Shown here piece after piece: positions 1 through 12,039 of a DNA stretch of 64,000 nt (position 1 is the stretch's first letter; every line of letters begins with the position of its first letter). The translations under genes and the position numbers were made by a program. The notes beneath the pieces are model-generated. The model searched no databases, was not told where the DNA came from, and was given only the letters and a program-made list of their open reading frames with translations. The stretch lies in the NCBI RefSeq assembly GCF_964204865.1, contig NC_135260.1:20630001-20694000 (forward strand), written 5' to 3'. Origin of the DNA: Styela clava. Taxonomy: Eukaryota; Chordata; Ascidiacea; Stolidobranchia; Styelidae.

Positions 1-223
1 ATTTGTCGGGCGTTGATCCCCACTGCTATAAGTGCTCCCTACGGAGCCTCAAGGCGCCGCGAGCTATTCTTTCACTTGGAAAACTGACTTGGTTAATTTT
101 GTATCTGTGAAGAAGCATTACCATCACTAATAAAATTTGACGACGGTGGTTTCAAAATGTGGCAGTGATTCAAATATAACATTATCTATAACTAAGGGCG
201 CAGCAGCCATGGTTTTCTATAAG

Positions 224-1354
224 CAGGGTTGCCATCTACCCAGAGCCAAAAATAGGCATGAAATCATACACGAGTCTCCCACTTTTTATCATTAGAAGTC
301 GCTTCGAACATGGTTGTACCGTAAATATATACTACTACGTTGTACGCAGCTCTAAAATTGCAAAAAGCTATGGAAAGAGACGAAGTCACTGCCACACGCA
401 ATCTCTAAAACAAGGGTCGGCAACTTTTGTCGCTCCCGAGCCAAAGCCAAGTGTTACGAATCTTGGCGGGCCGCACATATTTTTTCAAGGAAGTTAAAAA
501 CTGAACACGTGGCTGATGAACCACATTATTCATACAGATTAGAAATTCAAATTTCGGACTTTAATAGCGAGCGAACACTGCGACAACTCGTTGACTCAAG
601 TCGTCTTATTATACAAAATATTTACAAATAATATTTAATGCGACACTAGGTGACACACTAGATAAAATCAAAATTTTCTAAATGTCTATCACTAATCCTA
701 GTTCTTTGCAAGGAAAATTTTATTTTGGTTAAGTAATTGAAAACAAAAGCGATTTTTTTTCATAAAGATTGGAAACGAATTATTAATGAAGAACAAGAAT
801 AACATAACAACGATCCGTAGGTTTAAGTGAGCACCGTGGGCCGGATTATTTTACTCCGTGCGGCGGATATGGCCCGCAGGCGGCCGACCTCTAACCGAAA
901 GTCCTCATACTTTGGTTTCCCACAATGTTTCATGTGTTTTTATGGTAGTATTGTGGGCACCGATTACTGTTTTCCACCTTTCTCGATGTCGCAATAGCAG
1001 TAGTTAATAAAAAAAATTCTTTTCATGTTCGAAACAGAACTCATAGTTACGCTTACTCTAAATTGCAGTTTGTCCCTAAAAACAGTATTCCTAAAAACTA
1101 GCAGCAACTATTGTGTGTGTCACAGTTTGCCTGGAAATACCGCAAACCCCATTGTTGACAGAAAAAGTTCGTCCATCGTTTCCACGCAAGCTTTGTACGC
1201 AAAACAAGTATTGGTCATCCACGTTTCTAAGACCAAATAAGCACGCGACTCAAAAATAAGCACTTTACTTAGAAATAAGCACATCGTTACTTTATAAGAC
1301 GCGGGCTAGAAAATAAGCAAAAATCTTAAAAATAAGCACGGTATGGCAACCCTG
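224..1354. mobile_element. hAT-like non-autonomous element with perfect 8-bp TSD
   Basis: The left end reads CAGGGTTGCCATCTACC and the right end GGTATGGCAACCCTG, giving short terminal inverted repeats. The element is flanked on both sides by the identical octamer TCTATAAG (216-223 and 1355-1362), the target duplication size of hAT transposons. There is no transposase frame. Near the right end, several copies of the decamer AAATAAGCAC occur between about 1250 and 1340, a subterminal repeat pattern common in hAT elements. A second repeat lies inside it (about 411-893). Confidence 0.85.
411..893. mobile_element. nested hAT-like repeat
   Basis: It starts near CAAGGGTCGGCAAC and ends near GGCCGACCTCTA, imperfect inverted ends. 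Inside are the GC-rich blocks GGCGGGCCGCAC and ATGGCCCGC, which recur in the related repeat at about 1767-2183. It sits within the larger 224-1354 element. No clear target duplication was found, so the ends are approximate. Confidence 0.5.
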
Positions 1355-1766
1355 TCTATAAGGGAGGGGGTTCAGAATAGAAAATTCCCGAGCAACACTC
1401 ATCGCTCAATCCATGGCCGACCCGTGAATTTAAAATGTCTTGTCATATCAATTCAATTGTGTTCATCGTTGCTCGCCTTTGAGTTGACTAATATACTACA
1501 CTACGGCAACCATGGAATACTTTTTTAACCGTCTACTAGCAAGGAATGGATTGAAATCGTATTTTTGAATTGCTCTTTCAGCACTTAGGATTATCGCAAT
1601 GTTTCGTTGTTAAGGCAGAGTTTGCAGTTATGAAGCCAATTATATTTGATACTTTCATATCGAATTCGGTCTATGCATAAATGTATCAGTGATTTCTAGA
1701 TGCAGTGATGAGACAAATATCGACCGACACAGTAAAATGATCAAACTTCCATTGGAGGGTTTAAAT

Positions 1767-2183
1767 ATGGGGTCGGCAAACCACATTCGGATTCGGCCCG
1801 CGACGCTTCACTGAATTATATTAACAAAACAGCTTTATTGACGAATATATTCTTTACGTGTCAAAATTTGTTTTGAGAAACTAAATTATACTATAACCTA
1901 ACAAGTATATAATTCACATTCACTCGTTTATTGAGCCTATAATTGATTATAATTAGAGAAATGGCAACAGAACGTAAAAAAGTTGATGCTGAGCGCAAAT
2001 GGTTTAATGACGCTGAAAATATTCAAATAATCAGTCTTCGCGCACTGCTTGAAATTTCTGGGTGAAAAAATGTGATTCATTGGTCATTCCTTTGGTTTTT
2101 AACTTTCTAAAATACGTGCGGTCCGCCAATGACTTGCAACCTTTATTTTGGCCCGCGAACGACAGAAGATTGCCGACCTCTGA
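1767..2183. mobile_element. hAT-like element carrying a transposase N-terminal remnant
   Basis: The ends are inverted (GGGGTCGGCAAACC at left, GATTGCCGACCTC at right) with internal GGCCCGCGA blocks, matching the repeat at 411-893. At 1961-2065 on the plus strand, a short frame begins MATERKKVDAERKWFND. It resembles the start of hAT-derived transposases of the GTF2IRD2-like type (R-K-V-D-A-E-x-R pattern) and stops after about 34 codons. This looks like an internal-deletion derivative of an autonomous element. Target duplications are unclear. Confidence 0.5.
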
Positions 2184-2211
2184 TTTAGACTTTAGAGCCA
2201 GTGAAGTTATA

Positions 2212-3880
2212 CAGTCATTCCAACTCAAATCCTCGACCCACTGCTCAATCTCTCTCCACTTTCCTATCCTCGATCCGCTGCCCTGTCTCCCTCGCCTCGG
2301 CCAACTGCTCCACCTCCCTCAGCCTTCCTATCCTCGGCGCACCGCCCAATCTCCCTTAACCTTCTTATCCTCGACCCACTATCCTATTTCCCCAACCTTC
2401 CTAACCCCTCCGACTTTTTTATCCTCGACTCATTGCCCTATCTCCCTCAACTTTTCTACCCTCAATCCCCTGCACTATCTGCCTCAAACTTCCCACCCTC
2501 GACCCACTGTCCGACCTCCCTCAACTTACTTATCTTTGACCCACGACGCTATACCACTGAGTACCTAACCTAACGGCGCTAAAATTACGACTCGACCGTC
2601 AAAATGAACTTTACCACCTTGCGACCAACTCCCATGTGTTATACTGGTCGAGTATGCCAATGAGATGATTCAATCGTACGTCGACAAAACATGATTGACG
2701 GCATTCGTAAATGTAGGCTGGAATCTCAATTGGTAATCAATAACCATAATTAGTGGATTAAAAATGTGCTACTAATTAGGCTACTGATGGCATCGGGCTT
2801 GGAGTCACTGTTTTTAAAATTTTAACAGGCCTTTCGATATCGAAATATCTGAGTTCCTTTTCAGAAACTCATTTAATGTCGCCTGTATTTCTGTGCAGGG
2901 CAAAACGACGAGGAAGTAATCGAATATTTGCACGCTTAGTCTTTTTCAACGAATGTTCTGCCATATCCTTGTTGTATATACAAATTTTTTTTACGTGGCT
3001 GAGGAGGCTGAATAGTCAAAAACAGTCGAAAATATAAGTCGCTTAGTGAGTGTAATTCCTTCCAAACTATTTTTAAGACATGAAATGTTTTGTCGTAGCT
3101 AGCGTTGCCAACTGCCCTCCAATCCAGCGTGTAGTCCCAAAATTGAGCTTATCTTATCTGAAACTTATGAAGCTGCAAAGGACACAGCTTTTACTATAAA
3201 ATGTCAAAGAAAAATACTTTATACGAACAGGAGCACTATTGCTCATTTCGGTTCGGCATCATATTGTCACAAGACTCACGACATGGCCAATTATTAAGTG
3301 CATAAAACGGCTTGTTAAAACTTAGAAAACTGTCATTCCTATCAACAATCATCAGTAGCCCAATTAGTAACACATTTTTAAACTGTCAATTATGGTTATT
3401 GTTTACCATTTGAGATTTCAGCCTACATAATATACGAATGCCGTCAATCCTGTTTTGTCGACGTACGATTGAATCATCTCATTGGCATACACGACCAGTT
3501 TAACCCATGGAAGTTGGTCGCAAGATAGTGAAGTTCAGTGTGGCGATCGGGTAGTAAATAATAGTACTGAATAGTATAGCACCGTAGGTCAAAGATAGGT
3601 AGGTTGTAGCAAGTAGGGCAGTGAGTCGAGGATAGGTAGGTTGAGGGAGGTAGGGCAGTAGGTCGAGAGGGGAAAGGTTCAGGGAGATAGAGTGGTGGTT
3701 CGGGGATGCGAAAGTGGGGGGATGGGGCAGTGGGTCGTGGATAGGAAGGTTGAGGGAGATAGGGCAGTGGGTTGAGGATAGGAAAGTTGAGGGAGGTCGG
3801 GCAGTGGGTCGAGGATAGATAAGTAGATTGATGTAGGGCAGTGGGTCGAGGACAGTTTTCAAGTGAACGAATAGCTCGCG
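2212..3880. mobile_element. long foldback element with tandem repeats in both arms
   Basis: Two arms are inverted relative to each other. The left arm (about 2236-2790) has a ~40-bp tandem repeat built on CCTCGACCCACTGCCCTATC, then about 230 bp of unique sequence including CGATTGAATCATCTCATTGG in the opposite sense. The right arm (about 3345-3870) repeats both parts in reverse order and orientation. The core between the arms (about 2790-3345) has no recognisable gene. This is the architecture of Foldback-type elements. The long open frames here (for example 2062-2568 plus, 3500-3862 minus) are translations of the tandem repeat, not genes. Confidence 0.75.
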
Positions 3881-4379
3881 GAGGTCTAAGTGTCTTTAAC
3901 GGAGTCCTGAGGGTGCGTACGGAGCATTTTGAAAACCTAAAGTCTACGTAGTAGGATGTAACAATGCGAACAACTAAGTAACGAATGTTTCCTTGATTTT
4001 TGATCTCTTGAATTCTTCCTCTTGGATCTACACTCTACCATTGCAAAATTATTGGTTTTTATTTCAAGAATTAGGACTTAGTTATTTGATTAGGACGTAT
4101 ATTTACCAAAACACAACTAAAAACTAACAAACAACACGCGAAAATTGCCAAAACGAGATAATATCCACAACCACGAAAGACTGTCTGAATGGAAAAAGTA
4201 TCTGAGCGCTTCGGAAACGTTTATTGTTACTTCATTTTTGCAATTATGCTGATTGGAAAATGTTACGACAGTAAATAAGGAAGTATATACTCGGGGAAAC
4301 ATTCATAATTATAATCAGTGATTTATAAAGTTGTTATACATAAATACGCTACACAGACGCAATGCTCATATTTATGGAA

Positions 4380-4470
4380 AATTTAAATTGTTTCGCGATC
4401 CAGAGCGGGGGGTTTCGCGTCCCAAATTTGGGTCGCGACCCCGTAGTTGCGGACCCCTGCCCCACAGTAC
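4380..4470. repeat. GGGTCGCGACCC repeat end
   Basis: This short GC-rich block contains GGGTCGCGACCCCG next to CAAATTTG and GCGGACCCC, the style of a hAT terminal region. A related GGGGTCGCGACCC block lies at about 60067-60080. The partner end was not identified here. Confidence 0.35.
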
Positions 4471-4535
4471 GTCTAATTGTTACGTATTTTATGACTAAGA
4501 TATTACTTCTAATTTTAAGATTAGAGTGACTAAGT

Positions 4536-6068
4536 TTAAACACGTAATCTATTAACCAAAAGCAGATAGTTTACCCAATATCCTATAGTCCTATAAGTGT
4601 CCCTGTCTAGGCCGGCTTTTACCTCTTCTTTCCAGTGGAGGGGTACTGGTACTGGTGTGTGATGAACGACGGGCTTTGCTTCAGGATCTATCATAAGTTT
4701 TATTGGCGGCCCTTCCATCATATAGGGAGCGGTTGGTGTTCGCAGGTGTTGAAAGTGCTAGATTTGTATTATTCGATTAGATACTCCTGTAGCTTCTGTC
4801 GGTTTTCCCCATTCGGCGAGTATGGTAACGACGTTGGGATTGGTGGGGGAAGTTTGCGGCGGGGACATGTGCATATTTATATGTCACCATTTTTAGTCCC
4901 TGTCAAAGTTTTGTCCGTCATGTTAATTGATGTCATTTCCCTGTTGACTCCGCCAATCTTTGAAAAATTAAACAAGTTCAATGCATGCTTTCCTGCTCAA
5001 GAACAGCTTGTTCGAGCTGTCGGTAATGTAAATGATCTGACGGGAACGAACTATTTTCCCGTTATCAGTTGTTCCTGAAAATCTTGCAACTAGGGCGCCA
5101 AGGATATGTATCCATTTGTTATTGGTCGCAGTCATTGTTGTTGGGGTTTGAAATTCTTTTTAAACCCCAATTTAGCAAAGTCAGATGGCAGTATGTCGAT
5201 CATAATATCAAAAAATAGCTGTGGATCTGACTTGCGTTTTTCCATCTTTGGCACATATTGGTGGTGGTCCAGAGCCATTCCGTTGGATGAATTCTTGTAA
5301 ACTGAGCGTAATGAATTGGACATAGAGTTCTCCATGTCATCAGGCTCCTGTGATGGTTTGATCATTTTTGACGATGTTTTGCCTCTACAAACTGATTCAA
5401 AATGGTGGAGTTTCAAGCAGTGGTAGCAAGTCTGATTGAAAGCAGGACAGGAACGTTATTTGATTCTCAGTGGAGAACTTTTGCCGTGTCATGTTTCTCC
5501 GCAGTAAGTACATGTGGCTTGCATCTTATCGGATGTGGGCTTGACTTGAATGCGCCCCTTTCGATATGAGCTGATGGCGTCTGTGGACTGGGAATCTGTC
5601 GCTTGGCAAACTGTCGCTTGGCCACGAATGCGGGCGCCAAAGTTTCTTACTGGTTCGTCTCTGTCTTGTTTCATGTTGGCGAGCTTGACTCTGGCGATCA
5701 TGGCATTTTCCTTTGATAGCGTTCAGTATGTCTTGTTCTGATTTTCCTGTAAGATTAGGTGAGGTGCGAGTTAGATCTTTGCGCAGTGGATCGTCACAGC
5801 ATTCCAATAGTTGGAAAATTATGTCTTGGCCAAATATTTTTGTGGCAGCTTTGTAGTCTGTCCATCTTGATTCAAAATATGTCCATTCTTCAGTTGAGCT
5901 AGCAGATGTGATAGTTGGACGTTTTACTTTCTCAACTTGGGTTGTGGGTTGTTGAGTTTTTTGTGCGCTGTGTGTGGTAGCGTGTAAATTCAGCAATGCA
6001 GCAACAATAGAGGCCTCATCCTCTGTTTCAAATTCACATTCGTTGATTGGGCATCTGATCTTTGGCAT
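4536..6068 (-). pseudogene. decayed LTR-retrotransposon Gag-Pol remnant
   Basis: This is read on the minus strand. From about 6068, a frame starts with a two-cysteine/histidine segment (MPKIRCPINECEFETEDEA), then a capsid-like region with a WTYFESRW core. It shifts frame near 5700, continues with a CTYCGET zinc-knuckle fragment (about 5490), a CYHCLKLHHFESVC knuckle (about 5400) and a protease-like stretch to about 5132. At 4721-4536 another frame carries the segment just before reverse transcriptase (KPVVHHTPVPVPLHWKEEVK), as in Ty3/gypsy-type Pol of marine invertebrates. Stops and frameshifts separate the blocks and the RT core is missing. It is a dead remnant; assignment to Ty3/gypsy rather than another LTR group is inference. 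Confidence 0.65.
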
Positions 6069-6477
6069 CTTGATGTCACAAGGTATCCCACATAGGGTAA
6101 ATCATAGATAATTATATATCACTATTTGTTTATTAGGCTGTCAGTAAATAATAATTTACCCACTATATGAAAAGAAAGTATATGGTGAATAACGAATACC
6201 AATAAATATATAAACATAAAGAAATGCACAATGCTACTGATAATCTACTAATAACTTTGTCATTTTTTAGCACTCATTCTAAAAATAGGTTGGCTCTGGT
6301 TTTACTTGCGAAATTCTGTTGACAAGCTGGTATATATAATTGTGATGGATCATGGCTAAGGCAAAGTGCTAAATTTGTTTTCGATTGATATTCATGCTAA
6401 AATTTAAAACAAAATGATATTTTGTAATGTGGTTTAATATTTTGATAAAATTATATTTAAGCAGGATCAAAAAAACG

Positions 6478-6583
6478 CCGCTCCCGAAGTATGTTCACCA
6501 AGATGGCGCACAACCTGAACCATAACCTGGTACAAATACTATGTTCAGGATGTGCGCTATCTTGGTGCATATACTTCTGGAGC
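6478..6583. mobile_element. palindromic hairpin MITE (CCCGAAGTATG family), copy 1
   Basis: This is a ~105-bp near-perfect inverted repeat. The left arm is CTCCCGAAGTATGTTCACCA then AGATGGCGCACAACCTGAAC; the right arm is its reverse complement with a few changes. Related copies occur near 19107, 21497, 28168 and 46628. Confidence 0.75.
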
Positions 6584-7523
6584 TCTGAAAAAAAAAAACG
6601 GAGGTTGGCAACAGCAAGCGGATGTACTTGATGAATATCCAGCTTGTCAAGTTGAAAATAGTACGACAAATTGACATGTAAAAATAGGAATGATTTAAAA
6701 CAGAGGAATAAGACTCGGAAGCATGAAAATGTTTTGTGAAACCGTACGTATATGCATAAGCTGCCGGGAGACCATTATGAACGTAGAGGATAAGAGCATG
6801 TATATATACTGGAATGAATTTTCTCGAATCATTGACTATACTCTATCGACCGTAAAGAAGATTTCGAATTTTTAAAACTATTAGTATATTTTGCAATAGA
6901 AACGTGAATAAAAAGAGAAGTGAGAATCTGTGAATGGCTTGTGTGTAAATCTTGCCAATCCTTCTGACCATTACTTTTTACCGACGGCGTCTATATTAAG
7001 AAACGTATCGCAGTCACATCGCATGAACTAAACTGACAACACAATCTTGTCCCAAGCCAAGCTAATTTGTGGCGAGTTCGCTTTACGTAATATCAATACT
7101 TTTCGAAATTCTCAAAATACCCAAATCAAAACCTAATTAACAATAAATTTGGTCATAGTAATTATATTTAACGTATTTTTTAGCATTTTTTTTATCAATG
7201 GCTAAATTGTCAAATAGTGATATTATCTTACAGGTTACGAGTTAGTCATTATTTTCATTCATATACGGGTGTGATAAAATATATTTAGATAATTATAAAA
7301 CAACGTAATCAGCGTTATTTTTTAAAATACAATATTCTGAATAATAGCAAACATCGAGGACTGTTGATGAAATCAGTATATATATATAGATATGTAACTA
7401 ACATTGATAAATAATAGTTGGTTAGCTCAAATAATGACTTCAGTCAGTTTCTGGACATGTTGAAGGAGAAAATGTTGCAGATATTGCGACATCATGCAAA
7501 ACGTTAATGAAGGCTGCAACCTG

Positions 7524-9586
7524 TCACAAAGTTGGATCTGGACTTGGAAAAAATCCACGAATCACCTGATGTTCTGAACAAAGTAAAGCACACAAGTTTT
7601 TTCGATAAGATTCTGAGATATCACCAGACCTTGCATATATATATAGCTAAGGCAAAACGAGACTGCTGTTCATGTCCACAATGGGTAGAGAACAAACGTT
7701 TGAACTCAATGGAAGGAGTATTTATATTCCGGTATTTGTACTAGTTCATGATGCAACAACAAATACTTCGACTTGGTAATTTAATTTACAATATCTTCCA
7801 GTACTTAAAAAGTTTGATATAAGTTTTCATACCTTTGTCGAGTGGACATAACAAAGCCGCAAAATAATTTTCATAGTCAGAAAGAAAAACTATAGCTGCA
7901 TTGTCTAAAAGGTTGTCTGAATAAAACAAATAGAATTAAATGAGTTTAACTGCAGACCAACAAAAGAATAATAATTTATCTATATATCGAATATTATATT
8001 ATATATGTACATGTATTAGTAATTTTACCCATATTTGACACCGCTTCATTCGCAAGTCCGTTCATTTCCTCTCCGTGCTCGAGGTGAATAAATTCTGCAA
8101 ACGTTCAATTTGTGTCAGAAAATTAACAAATGTCTTAAATTAGAAGGAAAATAATAAAAGAGTTTACTAGTACTATTCATTGTTATGCTAATCAATAACT
8201 TTCCACTTTCCACGACGTTTTGAAAGCATTCAATTGGGATACATTTTGTGTACACAACACACCATCGTCTGATTTCCTAATATGATAAGTTCCATCTCCT
8301 TCATAGTCAACATGAAATCCAAATTCAACATATGTGGCAAATAAAACGGTGTTACAAAAATTGTCCTTCTATGCAACCTGTTATCTAATTTTATAATTGT
8401 GTTTTCGAGAATTTATTGGAAAGCATTATTAATTAGTATGCTATCAGATCCGAGGAAATAGACTCGTAACTCTTGGACGAGTTCTCAGGTAGATTTGGTA
8501 ATTTAAACAACATATGAAAATGTAGAAGAATCACTATAGGTAAATAATTTATTTTTAATTTTAGCTATTTTCAACAATATTTTACTTATTGTAACACATT
8601 TATACTCTTTTGCTTTTTGTTTCCATATATTTACCTGGACCCTATTCCTTTGAAACAGCTTGGAATCCAGTTTCTGTAGACGTGATATTAGTGAATCAGG
8701 CACAAGAGACCTTAGACGTTGTTTCATCAGTCCAGAATACCACGTAGTTTTTGATAACTACAAAATGGGAAAAACCTAAATTACGGTGTTTCCCCGAAAA
8801 TAAGTCCTATAGCCTGAAAATAGGACCTAGCCCAAATTTAAAAATGATTTTAATCCAAGCCCTACCCTTAAAATAAGATCTAGCCGATAGCGTGAAATTT
8901 GTTTTGACCTAATCGAAGGCAAGAAATCTCTCTTACACGTTTCAAATGGTTAAACTAAAACGCATGAGAACGGAAAAGGTTCAATGAGTAAAATCTTCAT
9001 TGGAATTTATGAATCTAGTGACTGACATGACATTCCAGAGGATGATGATATGGTCAATTTTGAATAATGGCAGTTTTTTGTTTAATAAAAACGTGTTATT
9101 TTTAAGTAAATGGATATCGGGTTTCATATTTTGTATATTTGAAAATCTCGTAATTTTCTACTTCGTAATTTTGTTTTTGATAAATGGCATCCTCCCATAT
9201 AAGCCCTAGTGTTATTTTTCGAAAGAAAATTAAAATAAGACCCTGTCTTATATTTGGGAAACACGGTGTATGTTAGCATTGGTTGATTAGAATTTAATAC
9301 TAGTTACACAAAAATGGTTTTGACTAATAACGGATTGGAAGTAATTACTCTAATATTAACTTAAAGAGTCATGTTTTTCATTAAAATCAGCAAAAACAAG
9401 TGGGTTCAACACACTTCTACAATTTAGTCTCAATTTGAGTTGTTATCTCCATCTCCACCGTACCTTTCCAGCATCGATTTCCATGCCCTCTGAAATACAG
9501 CTTTTCTGACTTGCATTTGTTATCAGTGCAATTGATGACAATAGTAAGAGTAATTCAACAATTGAAATCATGCTCATTATGACCAT
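7524..9586 (-). CDS. secreted lipocalin-like protein, 217 aa, six exons
   Basis: Minus-strand exons: 9464-9586, 8635-8757, 8200-8368, 8029-8094, 7833-7916, 7524-7612. All junctions are GT/AG and phases agree, giving 218 codons including TGA. Residues 1-25 are a signal peptide (ELLLLLSSIALITNA core). After it come SKTTWYSG, which fits the GxW lipocalin motif near the first strand, and late in the protein FLSDYENYFAALLC, which fits the second conserved motif (TDYxxY, then a Cys). The C-terminus ends in a short cysteine-bearing exon with FPSPDP. Length and layout match the family (signal plus ~190 aa barrel, hydrophobic ligand binding in extracellular fluid). The ligand cannot be read from sequence. 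The exon 3 acceptor (GCATAG) and donor (AAAGTTATT) are the weakest sites; the initiator could also be the ATG at 9577. A similar gene lies at about 18869-20158. Confidence 0.6.
8785..9273. mobile_element. TIR element with CGGTGTTTCCC ends
   Basis: The left end is ACGGTGTTTCCCCGAAAATA. The right end, reverse-complemented, is ACCGTGTTTCCCAAATATAA. The inside holds repeated TAAGACCTAGCC-like words. It lies in the first intron of the lipocalin-like gene. No transposase frame; possible TA target duplication, as in Tc1/mariner-type elements, but this is not certain. Confidence 0.55.
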
Positions 9587-10124
9587 AAACGTTTCGTGAT
9601 TTTTCTAATTTACCTGTAACAAATAGGAAAACGTGTTGTTCGTATATGGGTTTGCTTTGTATAAAAGTTCATCTGTATTATATGTATCAAACATGGTTCT
9701 TTGAAACGCCTTTTTCAAAACATCTCAACTATATTATCAAAAATTAGAAGTTTATTTCAATGAAACAACCAAAAATAGAATGAACTGTTGGTCACATAGC
9801 TGCAATGTGAATGCTGCTATAGTCTATATTCTATTGTGCTGCTTTTATGCCTCCCAAGGCCCTTTTTCATTTCATAGTTCTTGAGTAGAATCTTACTCAT
9901 TGTTTTGTTCTATCCTTCTATGTTTACTTTACGTCAAAATGAACTGTTTATAATTTGGGTGAAGATTCTCTGAGTCAGAGGACGCACAGGATACACGCAA
10001 AAAATCAATTCATGTTGTGACGATACAAATCTGTGGCAGTTCCACATAAAATATCCTGATTCAGTAACATTTGAATGAACTAGTTTGAATGAAATATATT
10101 TTATTCGCATTGCTCAAATTTTCT

Positions 10125-10125
10125 G

Positions 10126-10169
<44 letters not shown>
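10125..10169. repeat. (TA)n(TG)n microsatellite
   Basis: A run of about 13 TA units passes directly into about 9 TG units. Confidence 0.95.
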
Positions 10170-10636
10170 CTTTGCTTTATCAGGTGGTAACTGACACATT
10201 TGGATGGTATTTTTTATGAATAGCTGTTCACATTCTGACAATTGCATGTCATGCTTCTTTTCTTGGTTTGGGATCATTCTTAATACACATCCATGGCTTT
10301 CGTTTTCTGCTTAAATAGTGTTACATTATGATGAAGGTTGTAGACAGCATATAGTTCCTGCAGGATTCCAAGTATTGTAACTGGGCAAGCAGTCGAACTA
10401 TATTGGATTTTTCTTGACTTGTTGACCAAAGTGTAGATAGTGTGATATGGTCAAAGTTGAGTGTTTTTGCATGGTGTCATAATTGTGTCCCTAACAGAAA
10501 TTTCTTTTGGGTCCTCCAAACACCAATATGAAGTGATAAGAACTTAATGATCAATACCTCCTAAAATCAATTGAACAATTTCATTTATCTCCTAATATTT
10601 AATAGGTCACCATGTCTCCATATATGCAATTTTTCT

Positions 10637-10845
10637 AAACGGTTCCATTACATTTGAACCCACGTACATTTGAACCCATGACAATTACACTTGTATGCTA
10701 TTGCACCTATGGTATTTTTTTGTTTCACGGATAGTTAAACCCATACGAACCCTAACCCATGGGTTTTAGCACCCGCATATAGATTGAACCCGTGGATATA
10801 CGCATGGGTTCAAATGTACATGGGTTCAAATGTACGGTCACCTTT
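10637..10845. mobile_element. short foldback repeat, GAACCCACGTACATTT family
   Basis: The left end holds ACATTTGAACCCACGTACAT and the right end its inverse (ATGGGTTCAAATGTACATGG). The ~18-bp word is repeated two or three times in each arm. This is a small relative of the long inverted arrays at 58540-59300. Confidence 0.6.
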
Positions 10846-10882
10846 CTAAACACCTACTCGCAGATTGTTTTCTCTTTTTTAG

Positions 10883-11020
10883 GCTACATCACAATCATCG
10901 AATGACGTGAAATATGTGGAAAAGTTTACAAAGACTGACTCTGATGAATCTTCCGTGTCAATCTCGAAGGATCTTATAAAAAAACATCCTCAATTCTTTT
11001 TATCCTTGCTCACCCCCTAA
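10883..11020 (+). CDS. possible terminal exon of an unidentified gene
   Basis: A pyrimidine-rich tract ending TTTTTTAG is followed by 45 codons and TAA. The frame is rich in acidic and serine residues (KFTKTDSDESSVSISKDLIK) and looks coding, with an in-phase start at the splice site. No upstream exon was recognised between 9.6 and 10.8 kb. It might belong with the Gag-like frame downstream or be fortuitous. Confidence 0.25.
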   Translation, partial: ATSQSSNDVKYVEKFTKTDSDESSVSISKDLIKKHPQFFLSLLTP

Positions 11021-11133
11021 TAACCAATATGTTCCAATAACTACTACTTAGTACCAATACCTAATTTAATAAATTTTTACTTAAACTGTTACCATTAGCA
11101 TTTAATAATTGATGCAATGAATACGTAATAGTA

Positions 11134-11851
11134 GATGGCTTCAAATGCAAAAAATTCCTTCCGCGTGAGTGGTACACCCATACATGTGGAAGGTGCCTAA
11201 CAACAGGGCACGTATTTTCCGTATGTTAGAACGAGGCTGTCTGCAAATATTGCAAAGCAACGGGTCACATTCGAAAAGATTGCCAACGAAGAAAGGGTGA
11301 CTACCCAGCCGACCAATGGATGGAACAACCCTCGACAGAGAATCCCCATGCAAACAAGCTCACATGAACAAACCCAAAATGTCGTCCAACCTGCTGAAGC
11401 AATTAATGACGTATGTGAGTTTTCTACTTCCGACTCCAATTTAAATTGCTTAAAAGAAATTAAACACTGGTCCGAATGCAAGGATGTCAACAACGTCGTC
11501 AGTCCCATCAGAACACCATCGCCTCAACTACTATCGAAACCATCGAGGCAAATTTACAGATTAAAAAAGTCCTCAACCATTGGGAATACTCTGTTCCACC
11601 TCATTCCGAAGGGCAACGCCTACGTTAAAGTTAAAATCAATGACTTCGAGTTTTGTGACTCCACGTGTTCGTCGGTCTTCGAAACAACACCGGAAGCCAC
11701 AACTTCAGCACCAGCAAACCTCGAGACGAACAAACCGCCGCCAATTGTGGACCTTACAGACGATAACAGCAGAAGAACCAGAGAGGATACAACAACATCC
11801 ACAGAATCCTCAACAATCGTCAAAAGAACATACGGTAAAAAGAAAAAGTAA
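11134..11851 (+). pseudogene. broken CCHC zinc-knuckle (Gag/ORF1-like) protein
   Basis: The plus strand encodes two zinc knuckles in one frame, CGRCLTTGHVFSVC (from about 11178) and CKYCKATGHIRKDC (from about 11240), separated by an in-frame TAG. The frame then passes into an overlapping open frame (11297-11851) of 184 codons, low complexity, Thr/Ser-rich, with a lysine-rich tail (KRTYGKKKK). Tandem CCHC knuckles after a basic region are typical of retroelement Gag or LINE ORF1 proteins and of domesticated ZCCHC relatives. The TAG between the knuckles and the lack of any reverse transcriptase nearby suggest a relic. It is not restored here. Confidence 0.5.
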
Positions 11852-12039
11852 CTACTAAGTTTTGGCCCCAGATAATCAAATCTCTCTGATGTCTCTCATT
11901 TTGGTACTTTGGACATTTCATAAATCAATTCGGCTTCTCAAATCCATTGTATATAAAACGCCCAGTTGACGGCGTAAAACCCAAACTCAATAAATACCAT
12001 AAATTAATTGTGATGATAAATTAATTAATCTGATCGATT

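Noticed and set aside
2062-2568. 168-codon plus frame rich in Pro/Leu/Ser
   Set aside because: It reads through the ~40-bp tandem repeat of the foldback arm. The inverted arm gives a matching minus frame at 3500-3862. Repetition, not coding, keeps it open.
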